Assembly: GCF_007990775.1 (NCBI RefSeq)
Contig: NZ_BJXB01000002.1
Location: 248,001-312,000 of the forward strand
Direction: 5' to 3'
Length of the DNA: 64,000 nt
DNA from: Deinococcus cellulosilyticus NBRC 106333 = KACC 11606
GTDB taxonomy: Bacteria > Deinococcota > Deinococci > Deinococcales > Deinococcaceae
Part shown: positions 36,418 to 45,017 of the stretch, piece after piece
How positions within the stretch are numbered: position 1 is the stretch's first letter
Layout of the letters: each line of letters opens with the position of its first letter
The notes under the pieces: generated by a model
Told to the model about the DNA's origin: nothing
Database searches by the model: none
The model's input: the letters and a program-made list of their open reading frames with translations, nothing else
Translations under genes and position numbers: made by a program

Positions 36418-37988
36418 TTTGTGCCTTTCTTCTTCACCTTGTTGAAGGCTTCCACGCCAAGCGGACTGGGCGTCCAGCCCGAAATGTTGGTACGCGTGGC
36501 AGCCACAGGTTTGGAATGCACCAGAGGAATCCGCACATTGGCCCTGAAGGTGAACTGGTGAATCTGCTGGTAGATTTTTGCTTTCTGCGCCCGGTCTTTG
36601 ATGCTTCTGGCCTTCACCATCAGGTTCTCAAGTTCCTGGGGGTAATAATGGCTGTCCAGACTTGTGTAGGGGCCATAGTAGGCGCTGTAGAAGTTGTCAG
36701 GATCACCATAATCCCCGATCCAGCCCACAATGTAGCTGTCGTAGCCAGGTTCGGTGCGGGAATCCTTGACCCATTTGGCCCAGTCCTGGGTTCTCAGGTT
36801 CACTTTGATCCCCACATCTGAGAGGTCCACAGCAATCGCTTCGGCAAGGGCTTTGGGGTTGGGATAGTACTGTCTGGCAATCGGTGGATACCAGAGGTCA
36901 AAGGAAACATTGTTCAGGCCTGCGTCTTTGAGGATTTTGCGGGCAAGGGCGGGATCGAATTTGTAATCTTTGATTTCGGGATCAAGGGCCCAGGCAAGCT
37001 GGCTGGGCAGCAAGCCAGAGTCTGTGTAACCCAGATCGCCATAGAAGGCTTCCACAATGGCTTTTTTGTTCACTGCCAGACTGATCGCCTGACGCACCCT
37101 CTCGTCTTTCAGGAAGGGGTTTTTCACATTCAGGCTCAAAAATCCAACATTGAAAGAGGGTTTGAGGACCAGTTTCAGGTTGCGGTCATTTTTGATCTGG
37201 TTCAGGCTGTCGGGAATCAGGTCACTGGTAAAATCGATGGTGCCTGCCCGCAGTTCATTCAGGCGCTGGTTGGCATCTGCGATGAAGCGGATGATCAGCT
37301 GATCTGCGGTGCTTTTGACCCCCCAGTACTGCTTGTTGGGTTTCAGGGTGATGCGGTCTCCAGAAATCCATTCCACAAACTCAAACGGTCCTGTGCCCAC
37401 AGGTTTTGAGGCAGGCGTCCCATATTTTGCACCCTGGCTCTTGATGGCGGTGGGACTGGAGATGCCAAAGTACCCTGCACCAATGAGCTGTGGAAAGCTG
37501 GCGTAGGGTTTGTTCAGGGTAAATTTGACGGTGTATTCATTGAGCTTCTGGACATTTTTCAGCAGTCCATCCGCAGAGCCCTTGTAGCCACCCAGCAACT
37601 GGCCCCAGATGCCGTAGGCCTTGCCGCTGTCACGGTAGCCATGTTCAAAGCTGGGGTCCCACCAGCGCATCACATTGAAGACCACAGCGTCAGCATTGAA
37701 CACTGTGCCATCGTGGAACTTCACGCCCTTGCGCAGGGTGAAGGTCCATTCGGTTGCCTGGGCATTCCCTTTCCAGTGGGTGGCAAGGGCGGGCCTGGGG
37801 GTGATCTGACCGTCTTGCACCCACACCAGGGTGTCGTAAATCTGCACCTGGGGAAGCATGCTGGTGCGTTCAACGATGTTGCCGCTTTCCAGGTTGACGG
37901 GTTCACCAGTGGCTCCGTACACCAGGGTGGCAGCACTTGCGAGAGAGACATTCAGAAGAGCACAAAAGAACAGGACACGTTTCAACAT
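36414..37988 (-). CDS. ABC transporter solute-binding protein, peptide type (family 5), in the biotin operon
   Basis: 524 residues with a signal peptide (LASA-ATLVYG, not a lipoprotein). SBP_bac_5 features: RPALATHWKGNAQATEWTFTLRKGVKFHDGT, IKSQGAKYGTPASKPVGTGPFEFVEW, VRQAISLAVNKKAIVEAFYGDLGY. The family binds oligopeptides, dipeptides, nickel or haem; ligand unknown. The 4-nt overlap with bioB and the upstream BirA-like operator argue that its ligand is biotin-related (for example a biotinyl peptide or precursor), which is my inference. No permease or ATPase genes are adjacent. Leaderless start likely (TAACAT 7 nt upstream). Confidence 0.88.
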   Translation of the reverse strand: MLKRVLFFCALLNVSLASAATLVYGATGEPVNLESGNIVERTSMLPQVQIYDTLVWVQDGQITPRPALATHWKGNAQATEWTFTLRKGVKFHDGTVFNADAVVFNVMRWWDPSFEHGYRDSGKAYGIWGQLLGGYKGSADGLLKNVQKLNEYTVKFTLNKPYASFPQLIGAGYFGISSPTAIKSQGAKYGTPASKPVGTGPFEFVEWISGDRITLKPNKQYWGVKSTADQLIIRFIADANQRLNELRAGTIDFTSDLIPDSLNQIKNDRNLKLVLKPSFNVGFLSLNVKNPFLKDERVRQAISLAVNKKAIVEAFYGDLGYTDSGLLPSQLAWALDPEIKDYKFDPALARKILKDAGLNNVSFDLWYPPIARQYYPNPKALAEAIAVDLSDVGIKVNLRTQDWAKWVKDSRTEPGYDSYIVGWIGDYGDPDNFYSAYYGPYTSLDSHYYPQELENLMVKARSIKDRAQKAKIYQQIHQFTFRANVRIPLVHSKPVAATRTNISGWTPSPLGVEAFNKVKKKGTK

Positions 37989-37995
37989 CCATTAC

Positions 37996-38028
37996 ATGTT
38001 AACCGAAAATTGAAAATCTGGTTAACCC
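37996..38028 (-). promoter_or_regulatory. BirA-type biotin operator overlapping the promoter
   Basis: Perfect inverted repeat GTTAACC (37998-38004) - 15 nt - GGTTAAC (38020-38026), the half-sites and spacing of known BirA operators. On the minus strand the -10 TAACAT (38001-37996) and a TTAACC -35-like hexamer lie inside the half-sites, so bound BirA would block RNA polymerase. Confidence 0.85.
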
Positions 38029-38090
38029 TCAAACCCTTCCCTGTCTTGGTGGCAGTGTAGCACCTTCCACAGGTCATTCCATAAGAAAAA

Positions 38091-38112
38091 CCCCGGAGGG
38101 GGACCTCCGGGG
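38091..38112 (-). terminator. Strong terminator of the minus-strand transcript downstream of the TPR gene
   Basis: Nine-bp stem CCCCGGAGG / CCTCCGGGG with 4-nt loop, followed on the minus strand by TTTTTCTTAT. It lies 330 nt past the stop of the TPR-type gene. Confidence 0.85.
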
Positions 38113-38410
38113 GAGCTTGATACAAAATAAACTGAGCATGCGGAAAGGTGACCTCAAGGAGTGTGCGCAGGTTTTGTCTGTGCAGTCAAGGTTCCCTGTT
38201 CCATGTGGAAATCGCAATTCCGATACATACAGGGGGATGGGCTGGGAGTGAATCACGCTCAACCCGAGTAAGATGGTACCCGAATTCACTTTCTTGCGTT
38301 ACTACAGATGTCCCGTCTTCCCGCAGCAATTCTGTAGGGTTTTCCCCTCAAAATTCTGGGAAGTCCCTTGCAGGACACCAAAAAATGGAAAATGAGTGCG
38401 AGACGCGATA
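38113..38410 (-). ncRNA. Candidate non-coding RNA (unassigned)
   Basis: About 300 nt with no credible ORF between a weak hairpin just after the TPR-type gene and the strong terminator at 38091. The minus strand can form long-range helices, such as AGTGAAT (38247-38253) with ATTCACT (38284-38290) and CTACAG (38302-38307) with CTGTAG (38332-38337). It does not match tmRNA, 4.5S RNA or a riboswitch class that I recognise. Could instead be a long 3' UTR. Confidence 0.35.
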
Positions 38411-38441
38411 TTTACTAGGGGAAATCCCTTACTCAGGGACC

Positions 38442-40016
38442 TCAGGAGATCAGGGCCTCTTTCCACTTCTGGTATTTCTCAGGCAGGAAACGCTTCAGGT
38501 ACATCAGGTCAGAGGTTTCATCCAGGGACACCCCAAAACCACGAACCAGATGGTCCACAATCAGGCTGAAGGTGATGGGAGGATAATCGTTTTCCCGCAT
38601 GGTGAGGCGGTGTCGGTAAATCTGCATCTCGTGCTTGGGTTCCTGGGCACGGTGCACTTCCAGAATCTCATAGAGGCTCTGGGAAATCGCTCCGGCAGAG
38701 GGGTGGTTGATCATCCTGTAATTCAGGAAAGCCCCGATGGGCGTAATGAACATCACCTCTCTCAGGGCTTCCCGGATGACTGGCGTGCCCCGTCCCACCA
38801 GTTCCACAGCCACCAGCACACCAATGCCAAAACGCAGCAACCATCTGGCCAGAAACTGCTGGGAGGCAGCAGGAGACTGTTCAAAAAAAGCCACCACATC
38901 TTCCAGGGCGTCCTGAACCGGGTAGGAAGCGCAGGTGGTCTTGCGGATGCTGTACAGTTCTGCCACCAGCACCCCTCGCAGGCAGCGAACCAGCGGATTC
39001 TGCAAGTTGAGCTGCTCCATCTCCTCCAGGGACTGTCGGGCTCCGTCCAGATCCCGCACAATCACCTCGCAGAGCCCTTTCATGTAGAGGGCAATGCCGT
39101 AAAGCACCTCAAAACTGTGGTCATTCTGTCTGCGGGATTGGCGAACCAGATCAAAAGTCTGCACCACGCGCTCTGAAGTTTTGCGTGCATCGCCAAAGTG
39201 ACCCAGATGAAACTCCTGAAAAGCCCTTTCGGTCCAGCGCACCATCACGGCAAGCGCAGCGTACACATCCCGTGGTTTTGGCAACTCTTCCATGTCTTCT
39301 GAAAAAGAAGTGCGCTGAAACAGGGCCTGCATCAGGTTCCTCAGGGAGGTGCGCAGTGGCTTGTTGGACATGCCCTCCAGAAAGGTCAGGTCAAATTCTC
39401 CGGCACAGATCAGAGCAGAGCATCCTTCCGTCATGGCCCGTTCAAATGTGCGGGCGTCCCGGTTTTTGCGGGCGGTGTCAAGGACCTGCCGATACACCCG
39501 GATGGCCCCCTGAAAATCTCCAAGTTTCAGGAGGGTCAGGGCGAGGTCCAGACGCACCTGGCTCAGGTCTATACCCAGCACACAGAGCGTTCTGGCTGCA
39601 GATTCCAGCAGGTCGCGGGATTTTGCATGGCCCTGCTGTCCCATGGCCACACCCAGCACCCATGACATGCGACCATAAGCTTCAACCTCCAGCATGTCTG
39701 TGGCTCCTGGCCAGTGGCTGAGAAGGTCTTTCCCTGCCTCAATCACTTTTGCATGTTCCCCCTGATGCAGGAGGATGGCTGTACGCTCAGCCCTGGCGAG
39801 CAGGTGTTCAGAGCCCTCCAGCACCTTCCTGGCCTCCTCCCAGCGGCCCTGTCTCTGGTACAGCTGTGACAGCCGGATGCGGGCGGTTTCGGTGTCCCAC
39901 CTGAGCAGTTCCCGCTCCAGCTGGCGGGAATTGTGACGCAAAAAACTGTCCCAGGCTCCGGGAATGTGCAGCGATTGGGACAGCGGGAGAGCAGAATGGA
40001 GATTCAGACTGGACAC
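38442..40016 (-). CDS. TPR-like helical-repeat protein, unknown function
   Basis: 524 residues, GTG start with AGAGGT upstream. Almost entirely alpha-helical with TPR-like units: RIRLSQLYQRQGRWEEARKVLEGSEHLL, LLHQGEHAKVIEAGKDLL, ALTLLKLGDFQGAIRVYRQVLDTARK, HFGDARKTSERVVQTFDLV and DLDGARQSLEEMEQLN. No catalytic or DNA-binding domain seen, although such proteins occur as the repeat half of MalT/AfsR-type regulators. No signal peptide. Probably a cytosolic scaffold. An inverted repeat lies upstream at 40086-40111. Confidence 0.7.
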   Translation of the reverse strand: MSSLNLHSALPLSQSLHIPGAWDSFLRHNSRQLERELLRWDTETARIRLSQLYQRQGRWEEARKVLEGSEHLLARAERTAILLHQGEHAKVIEAGKDLLSHWPGATDMLEVEAYGRMSWVLGVAMGQQGHAKSRDLLESAARTLCVLGIDLSQVRLDLALTLLKLGDFQGAIRVYRQVLDTARKNRDARTFERAMTEGCSALICAGEFDLTFLEGMSNKPLRTSLRNLMQALFQRTSFSEDMEELPKPRDVYAALAVMVRWTERAFQEFHLGHFGDARKTSERVVQTFDLVRQSRRQNDHSFEVLYGIALYMKGLCEVIVRDLDGARQSLEEMEQLNLQNPLVRCLRGVLVAELYSIRKTTCASYPVQDALEDVVAFFEQSPAASQQFLARWLLRFGIGVLVAVELVGRGTPVIREALREVMFITPIGAFLNYRMINHPSAGAISQSLYEILEVHRAQEPKHEMQIYRHRLTMRENDYPPITFSLIVDHLVRGFGVSLDETSDLMYLKRFLPEKYQKWKEALIS

Positions 40017-40085
40017 CAGGCACCTCTTCTTCTGTTATAAGTTTTTTTCTATCACATGACTATGACAAATTCATTTTTTACTCTC

Positions 40086-40111
40086 AGACCAAATTTTAAG
40101 AGAATTGGTCT
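40086..40111. repeat. Inverted repeat upstream of the TPR-type gene
   Basis: AGACCAA ... TTGGTCT arms separated by 12 A/T-rich nt, about 70 nt before the GTG. On the + strand a T-run follows; on the minus strand TTAAAAT lies in the loop, so it may be an operator or a hairpin. Confidence 0.4.
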
Positions 40112-40167
40112 TTTTCAATGCCCTTTTGAGGGTCTCATGGATTCGGCAGCCATCAAACAACAAGACC

Positions 40168-40192
40168 GGCCCTGGAGCGTCACTCCAGGGCC
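40168..40192 (-). terminator. Terminator of the NatAB-like operon
   Basis: Perfect 10-bp stem GGCCCTGGAG / CTCCAGGGCC with a 5-nt loop, followed on the minus strand by GGTCTTGTTGTTTG; 43 nt past the permease stop. Confidence 0.7.
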
Positions 40193-40235
40193 GTCAAGAA
40201 AGCTGTAAGGCTGAATGTAAAATTCTTTTGACAGA

Positions 40236-41495
40236 TCAATTTCTAAAGATCACTTCTTCTCTGGAGAAAGATCGCAGGGCCAGCAGCAGCAGCAGTCCCG
40301 TGAAGACCAGGTTGCTCACGCAGGTGACCGCCATCATGTCCGGCTTGACGGCACCTTTCACGATGTCCATGATGGACAGCATCGAACCGATCAGGGGGGT
40401 GGCATACAGGGCACTGCTGGCTTTCAGAAAGTCCGAGAACTGCAGGGCCACTGCGGGAATCACCACCACGAGGGAGAACGGTACCAGATAGGTTTGCGCT
40501 TCCTTGAAGTTTCGGGCATAAACGCTGATGGTCAGCACGATCACACTCACCAGCAGGGCGACAGTCAGGGCCACACCGAGCAGCAGCAGGAGGCTTGTAC
40601 TGTCCAGGGAGAGGCTTCCCCCAAAGGTGCTGCTGATCGATTCCTGTCCGGCCTGCTCGTCCAGCAGGCGAGGGAGCAGGAATTTGGCTGCAAGCCCTGC
40701 CAGCACAAGTCCTATGACACTGAAGATCGAACTCACCAGCGAAAAGACCGTCACTGCACCCAGTTTGCCCAGCACCACCTCCAGCCTGCGGATGGGTGAC
40801 ACCAGCAGCACCTCAAAAGTTCCACGTTCCTTCTCACCTGCTGTGGAGTCAATGGCGGTGGGCTGTGCCCCAGCCAGAATGAACTGCAGGATGAACATCG
40901 GGATGATGAAGGCCAGCTGTCCGCTGCGCTTCTCTGCCGTGGTGCTGGCATCCACCGTTTCGGTCTGGATCGGAGTGAGGACCTCTTTGCTGAGCCCAGA
41001 AGCCGTCAGCTTCTTTTCGACCAGGATGTCTTTGTAGGCATTCACAGCACCTTCAAGTTTGCTCATCACACCCACGCTCTTCAGGCTGTTCTGCTTCACA
41101 TAGATCTGGATGGTGGCAGCAGTGCCTCCTGCATCGGTGGGCAGGTTCTCAGGAATGGACAGTGCGGCATCCAGCGTTCCGGCCTGCACGTCCTCAACGG
41201 GTTTGCTGGTGGCAATGAGTTCCACCCCCGCAGAAACCACCTTACCATTCACTTTTTTGTCTTCTTCCAGGAAAGTCCTCAGTTCGGCAGGCATGCGTTC
41301 CAGACCGACCACACCCACTTTCTGGCGGGCCTGTTCTTCGCCCTGGAAGGCTTTCCCGATCAGGAGGGGAAATCCGAGGGTGAAGATGGGAATCATGATC
41401 AGGGGGAGGAGGATGGTGCTCATCAGGGTGCGGCGGTCACGCCAGGTGGAGAGGATCTCCTTCCCCAGCACGTGCAGAATAAAATCAGTGCGCAT
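40236..41495 (-). CDS. ABC-2 type transporter permease (NatB-like)
   Basis: 419-residue membrane protein. One N-terminal segment (TLMSTILLPLIMIPIFTLGFPLLI), a ~170-residue extracytoplasmic domain, then five to six transmembrane segments starting at FIIPMFILQFILAGAQPTAID. The ABC-2 motif GEKERGTFEVLLVSPIRRLEVVLGK is present. This layout matches NatB sodium exporter and related drug exporters. Overlaps the ATPase gene upstream by 11 nt. Substrate cannot be told; sodium or an amphipathic compound are possibilities. Confidence 0.85.
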   Translation of the reverse strand: MRTDFILHVLGKEILSTWRDRRTLMSTILLPLIMIPIFTLGFPLLIGKAFQGEEQARQKVGVVGLERMPAELRTFLEEDKKVNGKVVSAGVELIATSKPVEDVQAGTLDAALSIPENLPTDAGGTAATIQIYVKQNSLKSVGVMSKLEGAVNAYKDILVEKKLTASGLSKEVLTPIQTETVDASTTAEKRSGQLAFIIPMFILQFILAGAQPTAIDSTAGEKERGTFEVLLVSPIRRLEVVLGKLGAVTVFSLVSSIFSVIGLVLAGLAAKFLLPRLLDEQAGQESISSTFGGSLSLDSTSLLLLLGVALTVALLVSVIVLTISVYARNFKEAQTYLVPFSLVVVIPAVALQFSDFLKASSALYATPLIGSMLSIMDIVKGAVKPDMMAVTCVSNLVFTGLLLLLALRSFSREEVIFRN

Positions 41496-42216
41496 GGCTC
41501 ACTCCTCGGGCCAGTTCAAAGAAGGCCTCTTCCAGTCTGGGTTTGCGGGTGCGGAATTTCAGATCCTGCAGGCTGCCGTGAAAGAGCAGGCTGCCGTGAT
41601 CAATGACGGCGAGGTTCTCGCAGAGTTCCTCCACCTCTTCCATCACGTGGGTGCTGTACAGAACCAGCTTGCCACTGGAGCGGTAGGACTTCACAAAGTC
41701 CAGCAGGGCACGGCGGGCGACCACGTCCAGGCCGTTGGTGGCCTCGTCCAGAATCAGCACTTTCGGGTCGTGGATCACGGCGCGGGCCACCACGATCTTC
41801 TGCTTCATGCCTGTGGAGTACTCTCCGGCACGGCGATCAAGCACTTCCTTGAGGTCCAGAAACCCATCAAGCACCCGGATGCGCTCCTCGATCTGGGGAC
41901 GCTTCATGTCGTAGAAGCCGCCAAAGTAATGCAGGATTTCACGCCCTGTAAGCCGGTCATAAAGCCCCATGCCACCGTTCACCACCCCGATGTTTCTGCG
42001 GACCTGTTCGGGATTCTTGCGGATGTCGAAACCTGCAACACTCGCTGTGCCCTGTGTGGGAGCAAGCAGGGTGGCAAGGGTCCTCAGGAGGGTGGTCTTC
42101 CCTGCCCCGTTGGGCCCGAGAAGCCCGAAGATCTGGCTGTCCTGGGCGTCGAAAGTCACGTCCTTCAGTGCCGCCACTTTTCCATACGACTTGCTGAGAT
42201 GTTCAATTCTGACCAT
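41485..42216 (-). CDS. ABC transporter ATP-binding protein (NatA-like)
   Basis: 243 residues from the ATG at 42216 (GGAGG 7 nt ahead; an upstream extension crosses the promoter and is rejected). Walker A GPNGAGKTT, Q-loop VNGGMGLYDRLTG, signature YSTGMKQKIVVARA, Walker B VLILDEATNGLD and STHVMEE. Note Ala instead of the usual Pro in DEPT. It powers the NatB-like permease. Two GTCAAG operator-like sites flank its promoter. Confidence 0.9.
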   Translation of the reverse strand: MVRIEHLSKSYGKVAALKDVTFDAQDSQIFGLLGPNGAGKTTLLRTLATLLAPTQGTASVAGFDIRKNPEQVRRNIGVVNGGMGLYDRLTGREILHYFGGFYDMKRPQIEERIRVLDGFLDLKEVLDRRAGEYSTGMKQKIVVARAVIHDPKVLILDEATNGLDVVARRALLDFVKSYRSSGKLVLYSTHVMEEVEELCENLAVIDHGSLLFHGSLQDLKFRTRKPRLEEAFFELARGVSHAH

Positions 42217-42337
42217 GTTCTGGCCTCCATTTCCTGAATACGCCCACAGCAGCACAGGGGTTGCCAGACCCTGGAAATCCACGGCTGACACTGCGTTCTG
42301 ACTGGATGGGAGAAGTACGCCTGCTTCTCTTTTCGAT

Positions 42338-42395
42338 GTCAAGCTTACTTGACTCAAGGTAAAATAGTTTTAGCAAAATGTCAAGCTTGCTTTAC
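42338..42395 (-). promoter_or_regulatory. Promoter with paired operators for the NatAB-like operon
   Basis: Minus strand -35 TTGACA (42384-42379), 17-nt spacer, -10 TACCTT (42361-42356). A palindrome GTCAAG-CTTA-CTTGAC lies just downstream (42338-42353), and a related copy GTCAAG-CTTG-CTTTAC (42380-42395) covers the -35. Two binding sites for one repressor are likely. Confidence 0.75.
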
Positions 42396-42441
42396 CTCAA
42401 AAAGCTGGGCTGTCCTCATCTGCAACAGGCACAATGAAACC

Positions 42442-43077
42442 ATGCCTGATTTCACCGTGATCATTCCTGCATTCAACGAGGAAAAAAACATTGCTGCAGT
42501 GGTCCAGCCAGCCCTTGCGTCTGGTGTGGGCCGGGTGCTGGTGGTGAGTGACGCCTCCACCGACCAGACGGCAAACGTGGCCAGGGCAGCAGGCGCAGAG
42601 GTGCTGGAGTTGCATCAGAACCTGGGGAAAGCCGGAGCCATGCTGACTGGAGCCCGCGCAGCCCAGACCGGGCACCTGATGTTTCTGGATGCAGACCTCA
42701 CAGGACTCACGGCAGACCACCTGCGCAAACTGGCAGAGCCCATCACCTCTGGCAAAACCCAGACCACTGTCGGCCTGTTCTCAGGGGGCAGGGCAAGCAC
42801 CACCCTGGCCTCCTGGATGACCCGGCACTGGAGTGGCCAGCGGGTGGTTCCCAGATCCCTGCTCCTCAACCTCAAAGAAGCCGAACACCTCAGGTACGCC
42901 ATTGAAGTTGCCCTCACAGATGCTCTAAAAGATGCTGGCCTGCCCATCACCTACGTGATGCTTGAGGGTGTCTCGCAGGTGACCAAGGAAGAAAAAAGCG
43001 GCCTGATCCCCGGAGCGAAAGCCAGGTTCCGCATGTTCCGGCAGATCTTCAGGTACCACCTGCAACACCGCAAATGA
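42442..43077 (+). CDS. Family 2 glycosyltransferase
   Basis: 211 residues from the ATG at 42442; the longer frame to 42349 runs through the divergent promoter. GT-A fold start FTVIIPAFNEEKNIAAVVQPAL, SDASTDQTANVARAAGAEV and the metal-binding DAD in MFLDADLTGL. Short C-terminal half without transmembrane helices. Similar small GT2 proteins act on lipid carriers or make glucosyl-glycerate-type solutes; acceptor unknown. A terminator shared with the next, convergent gene follows. Confidence 0.82.
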   Translation: MPDFTVIIPAFNEEKNIAAVVQPALASGVGRVLVVSDASTDQTANVARAAGAEVLELHQNLGKAGAMLTGARAAQTGHLMFLDADLTGLTADHLRKLAEPITSGKTQTTVGLFSGGRASTTLASWMTRHWSGQRVVPRSLLLNLKEAEHLRYAIEVALTDALKDAGLPITYVMLEGVSQVTKEEKSGLIPGAKARFRMFRQIFRYHLQHRK

Positions 43078-43080
43078 AAA

Positions 43081-43103
43081 GCAGGGGCTTTATCAGCCCC
43101 TGC
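43081..43103. terminator. Terminator between glycosyltransferase and CDP-alcohol transferase genes
   Basis: Nine-bp stem GCAGGGGCT / AGCCCCTGC, 5-nt loop; a T-rich stretch (TTTTCATTT) follows on the minus strand. Confidence 0.75.
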
Positions 43104-43117
43104 ACAAAGTACAGCAT

Positions 43118-43693
43118 TCAGCGTCTCAGAAAAGCCTTCACCGCCTGTTTGTGGGTGTACAGCAAGTCCAGTGTGGACCACAAAGCCGTTCCCACTGCAG
43201 CCAGCATGAGAATCTGAACCACACCCAGGTTGATGGGATGGTTGACGCTTGCTGCCCACAGCAGGGCAATCAGGATTCCCCCAATCGCCACGGACTGAAT
43301 GAGACCATTGATTTTGCCAGAAATGCGCTTGTGCACCTCATCCCTGCCCCGCGCCAGATCCATGAACCGCAGAGACCAGGACACCAGATCACGCCACATG
43401 ACCACCAGCACCATCCACAGGGGAATCAGGTGGTCTGCAAGCAAGAGCAGGAACACACTCAGGCGAACAAACCCATCCGCCATGGAGTCCATCAATTCCC
43501 CTTCACGGTGGGCCACATTGTATCTGCGGGCAAAATAACCATCAAAAAGATCCGTGAGGCCCATCACGGCCAGCAGACCCAGACTGGCCCACAGGGCCCC
43601 CACCTGCTGGGAGTGGAACACCAGACACAGCGGCACGATCAATACAATACGCAGCACCGTCAGCACATTCGGGCGTTTCAATTTGCGGAACAT
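43118..43693 (-). CDS. CDP-alcohol phosphatidyltransferase family protein
   Basis: 191-residue membrane enzyme with about six helices. The full CDP-OH-P signature is visible: DLFDGYFARRYNVAHREGEL followed by MDSMAD (Asp-x2-Asp-Gly-x2-Ala-Arg-x8-Gly-x3-Asp-x3-Asp). It joins a CDP-activated lipid to an alcohol; PgsA-type (glycerol phosphate) is most likely by size, but inositol or serine acceptors are possible. A -10 box lies 5 nt before the ATG. Confidence 0.85.
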   Translation of the reverse strand: MFRKLKRPNVLTVLRIVLIVPLCLVFHSQQVGALWASLGLLAVMGLTDLFDGYFARRYNVAHREGELMDSMADGFVRLSVFLLLLADHLIPLWMVLVVMWRDLVSWSLRFMDLARGRDEVHKRISGKINGLIQSVAIGGILIALLWAASVNHPINLGVVQILMLAAVGTALWSTLDLLYTHKQAVKAFLRR

Positions 43694-43698
43694 GGTTT

Positions 43699-43704
43699 AT
43701 TTTA
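43699..43704 (-). promoter_or_regulatory. Leaderless -10 box for the CDP-alcohol transferase gene
   Basis: Minus-strand TAAAAT, 5 nt before the ATG at 43693. Confidence 0.5.
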
Positions 43705-43752
43705 AAGGGTTCATCAGAAGGATGGAAGGGTTGTGAACACCTCAGGAAGTTT

Positions 43753-43817
43753 ACAGTTCACAGGAAACAGTTCACAGCGAGATGGGTTCTTAACCTGTGC
43801 ACTGTGAACTGTGAACT
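43753..43817. repeat. Cluster of ACAGTTCACAG direct and inverted repeats
   Basis: ACAGTTCACAG occurs at 43753-43763 and 43767-43777, and its reverse complement CTGTGAACTGT at 43802-43812 within a double GTGAACT run. The arms can pair into a long hairpin downstream of rnpB. Confidence 0.6.
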
Positions 43818-43818
43818 C

Positions 43819-43841
43819 AAAAAAAATCCCCCTTGCGGGGG
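43819..43841 (-). terminator. Terminator of rnpB
   Basis: On the minus strand CCCCC-GCAA-GGGGG then A and eight T, immediately after the 3' end of the RNase P RNA. Confidence 0.88.
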
Positions 43842-43843
43842 TT

Positions 43844-44271
<428 letters not shown>

Positions 44272-44279
44272 GAAACCGT

Positions 44280-44308
44280 ATTTTACATAATCCCACTCCT
44301 CATGCAAA
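44280..44308 (-). promoter_or_regulatory. rnpB promoter inside the rluB frame
   Basis: Minus strand -35 TTTGCA (44308-44303), 17-nt spacer, -10 TAAAAT (44285-44280), with the predicted start about 44272, exactly the 5' end of the RNA. Confidence 0.65.
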
Positions 44309-45017
44309 CGGGTGCGTTCACGGGGACTGCAGGTTTCCTGCAAAAGGACCTCAATTTCACGCTCGGTGAGGTGACGGTGCTCTCCGGGGGCCACTCCCCT
44401 GAGCGTCAATCCACCCAGACGGACGCGCACCAGTCGGCGCACAGGCTTGCCGATGGCGTCCATCATGCGGCGCACCTGCCTGTTGCGGCCTTCACGGATG
44501 GTGAGGTACAGACCTTCGGGAGCACGTCTGGCCAGTGCAGGCTGGGTGATCCCGTCTTCAAGCTCAACCCCTTCTTCCAGACGGTCCAGGTCCTCATCGG
44601 TGACTTCGTCTTCGGTCCAGATGCGGTATTCCTTCTCGTGCTGGTACCTGGGGTGGGTGAGTTTGAGGGTGAGGTCCCCGTCGGTGGTGAGGATCAGGAG
44701 GCCCTCGGTCAGGCGGTCCAGACGACCCACCGGATGCAGACCGGGAACATCTGGCATGAGTTCAAGCACCGTCCTGCGTCCAGATTCGTCTGACGCAGTG
44801 GTGATGACCCCTTTGGGCTTGTAGAGCAGGTAGGTCTTGTGGCCTTCGGACACCTGGATGGTTTTGCCATCCACGGCAATCCTGTCACTGTATTCTGCGC
44901 TCTGGCCCAGGGTCGCCACCCGGCCATTGATGGTGACCCGTCCGGCCTGGATGAGTTCTTCGGCGTGCCTTCTGGACGCCACTCCGGCCTGGGCCAGAAT
45001 TTTCTGCAATCTGGGCA

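Noticed and set aside
37998..38026. GTTAACC elements as a terminator hairpin
   Set aside because: A 15-nt loop, no T-run and placement over the promoter fit an operator far better.
38074..38289. 71-codon minus-strand frame over the candidate RNA
   Set aside because: It runs through the strong terminator at 38091 and has no start signal.
38091..38410. tmRNA or 4.5S/6S RNA in the TPR-bioB gap
   Set aside because: No tRNA-like acceptor or tag frame and no SRP hairpin motif; left as unassigned.
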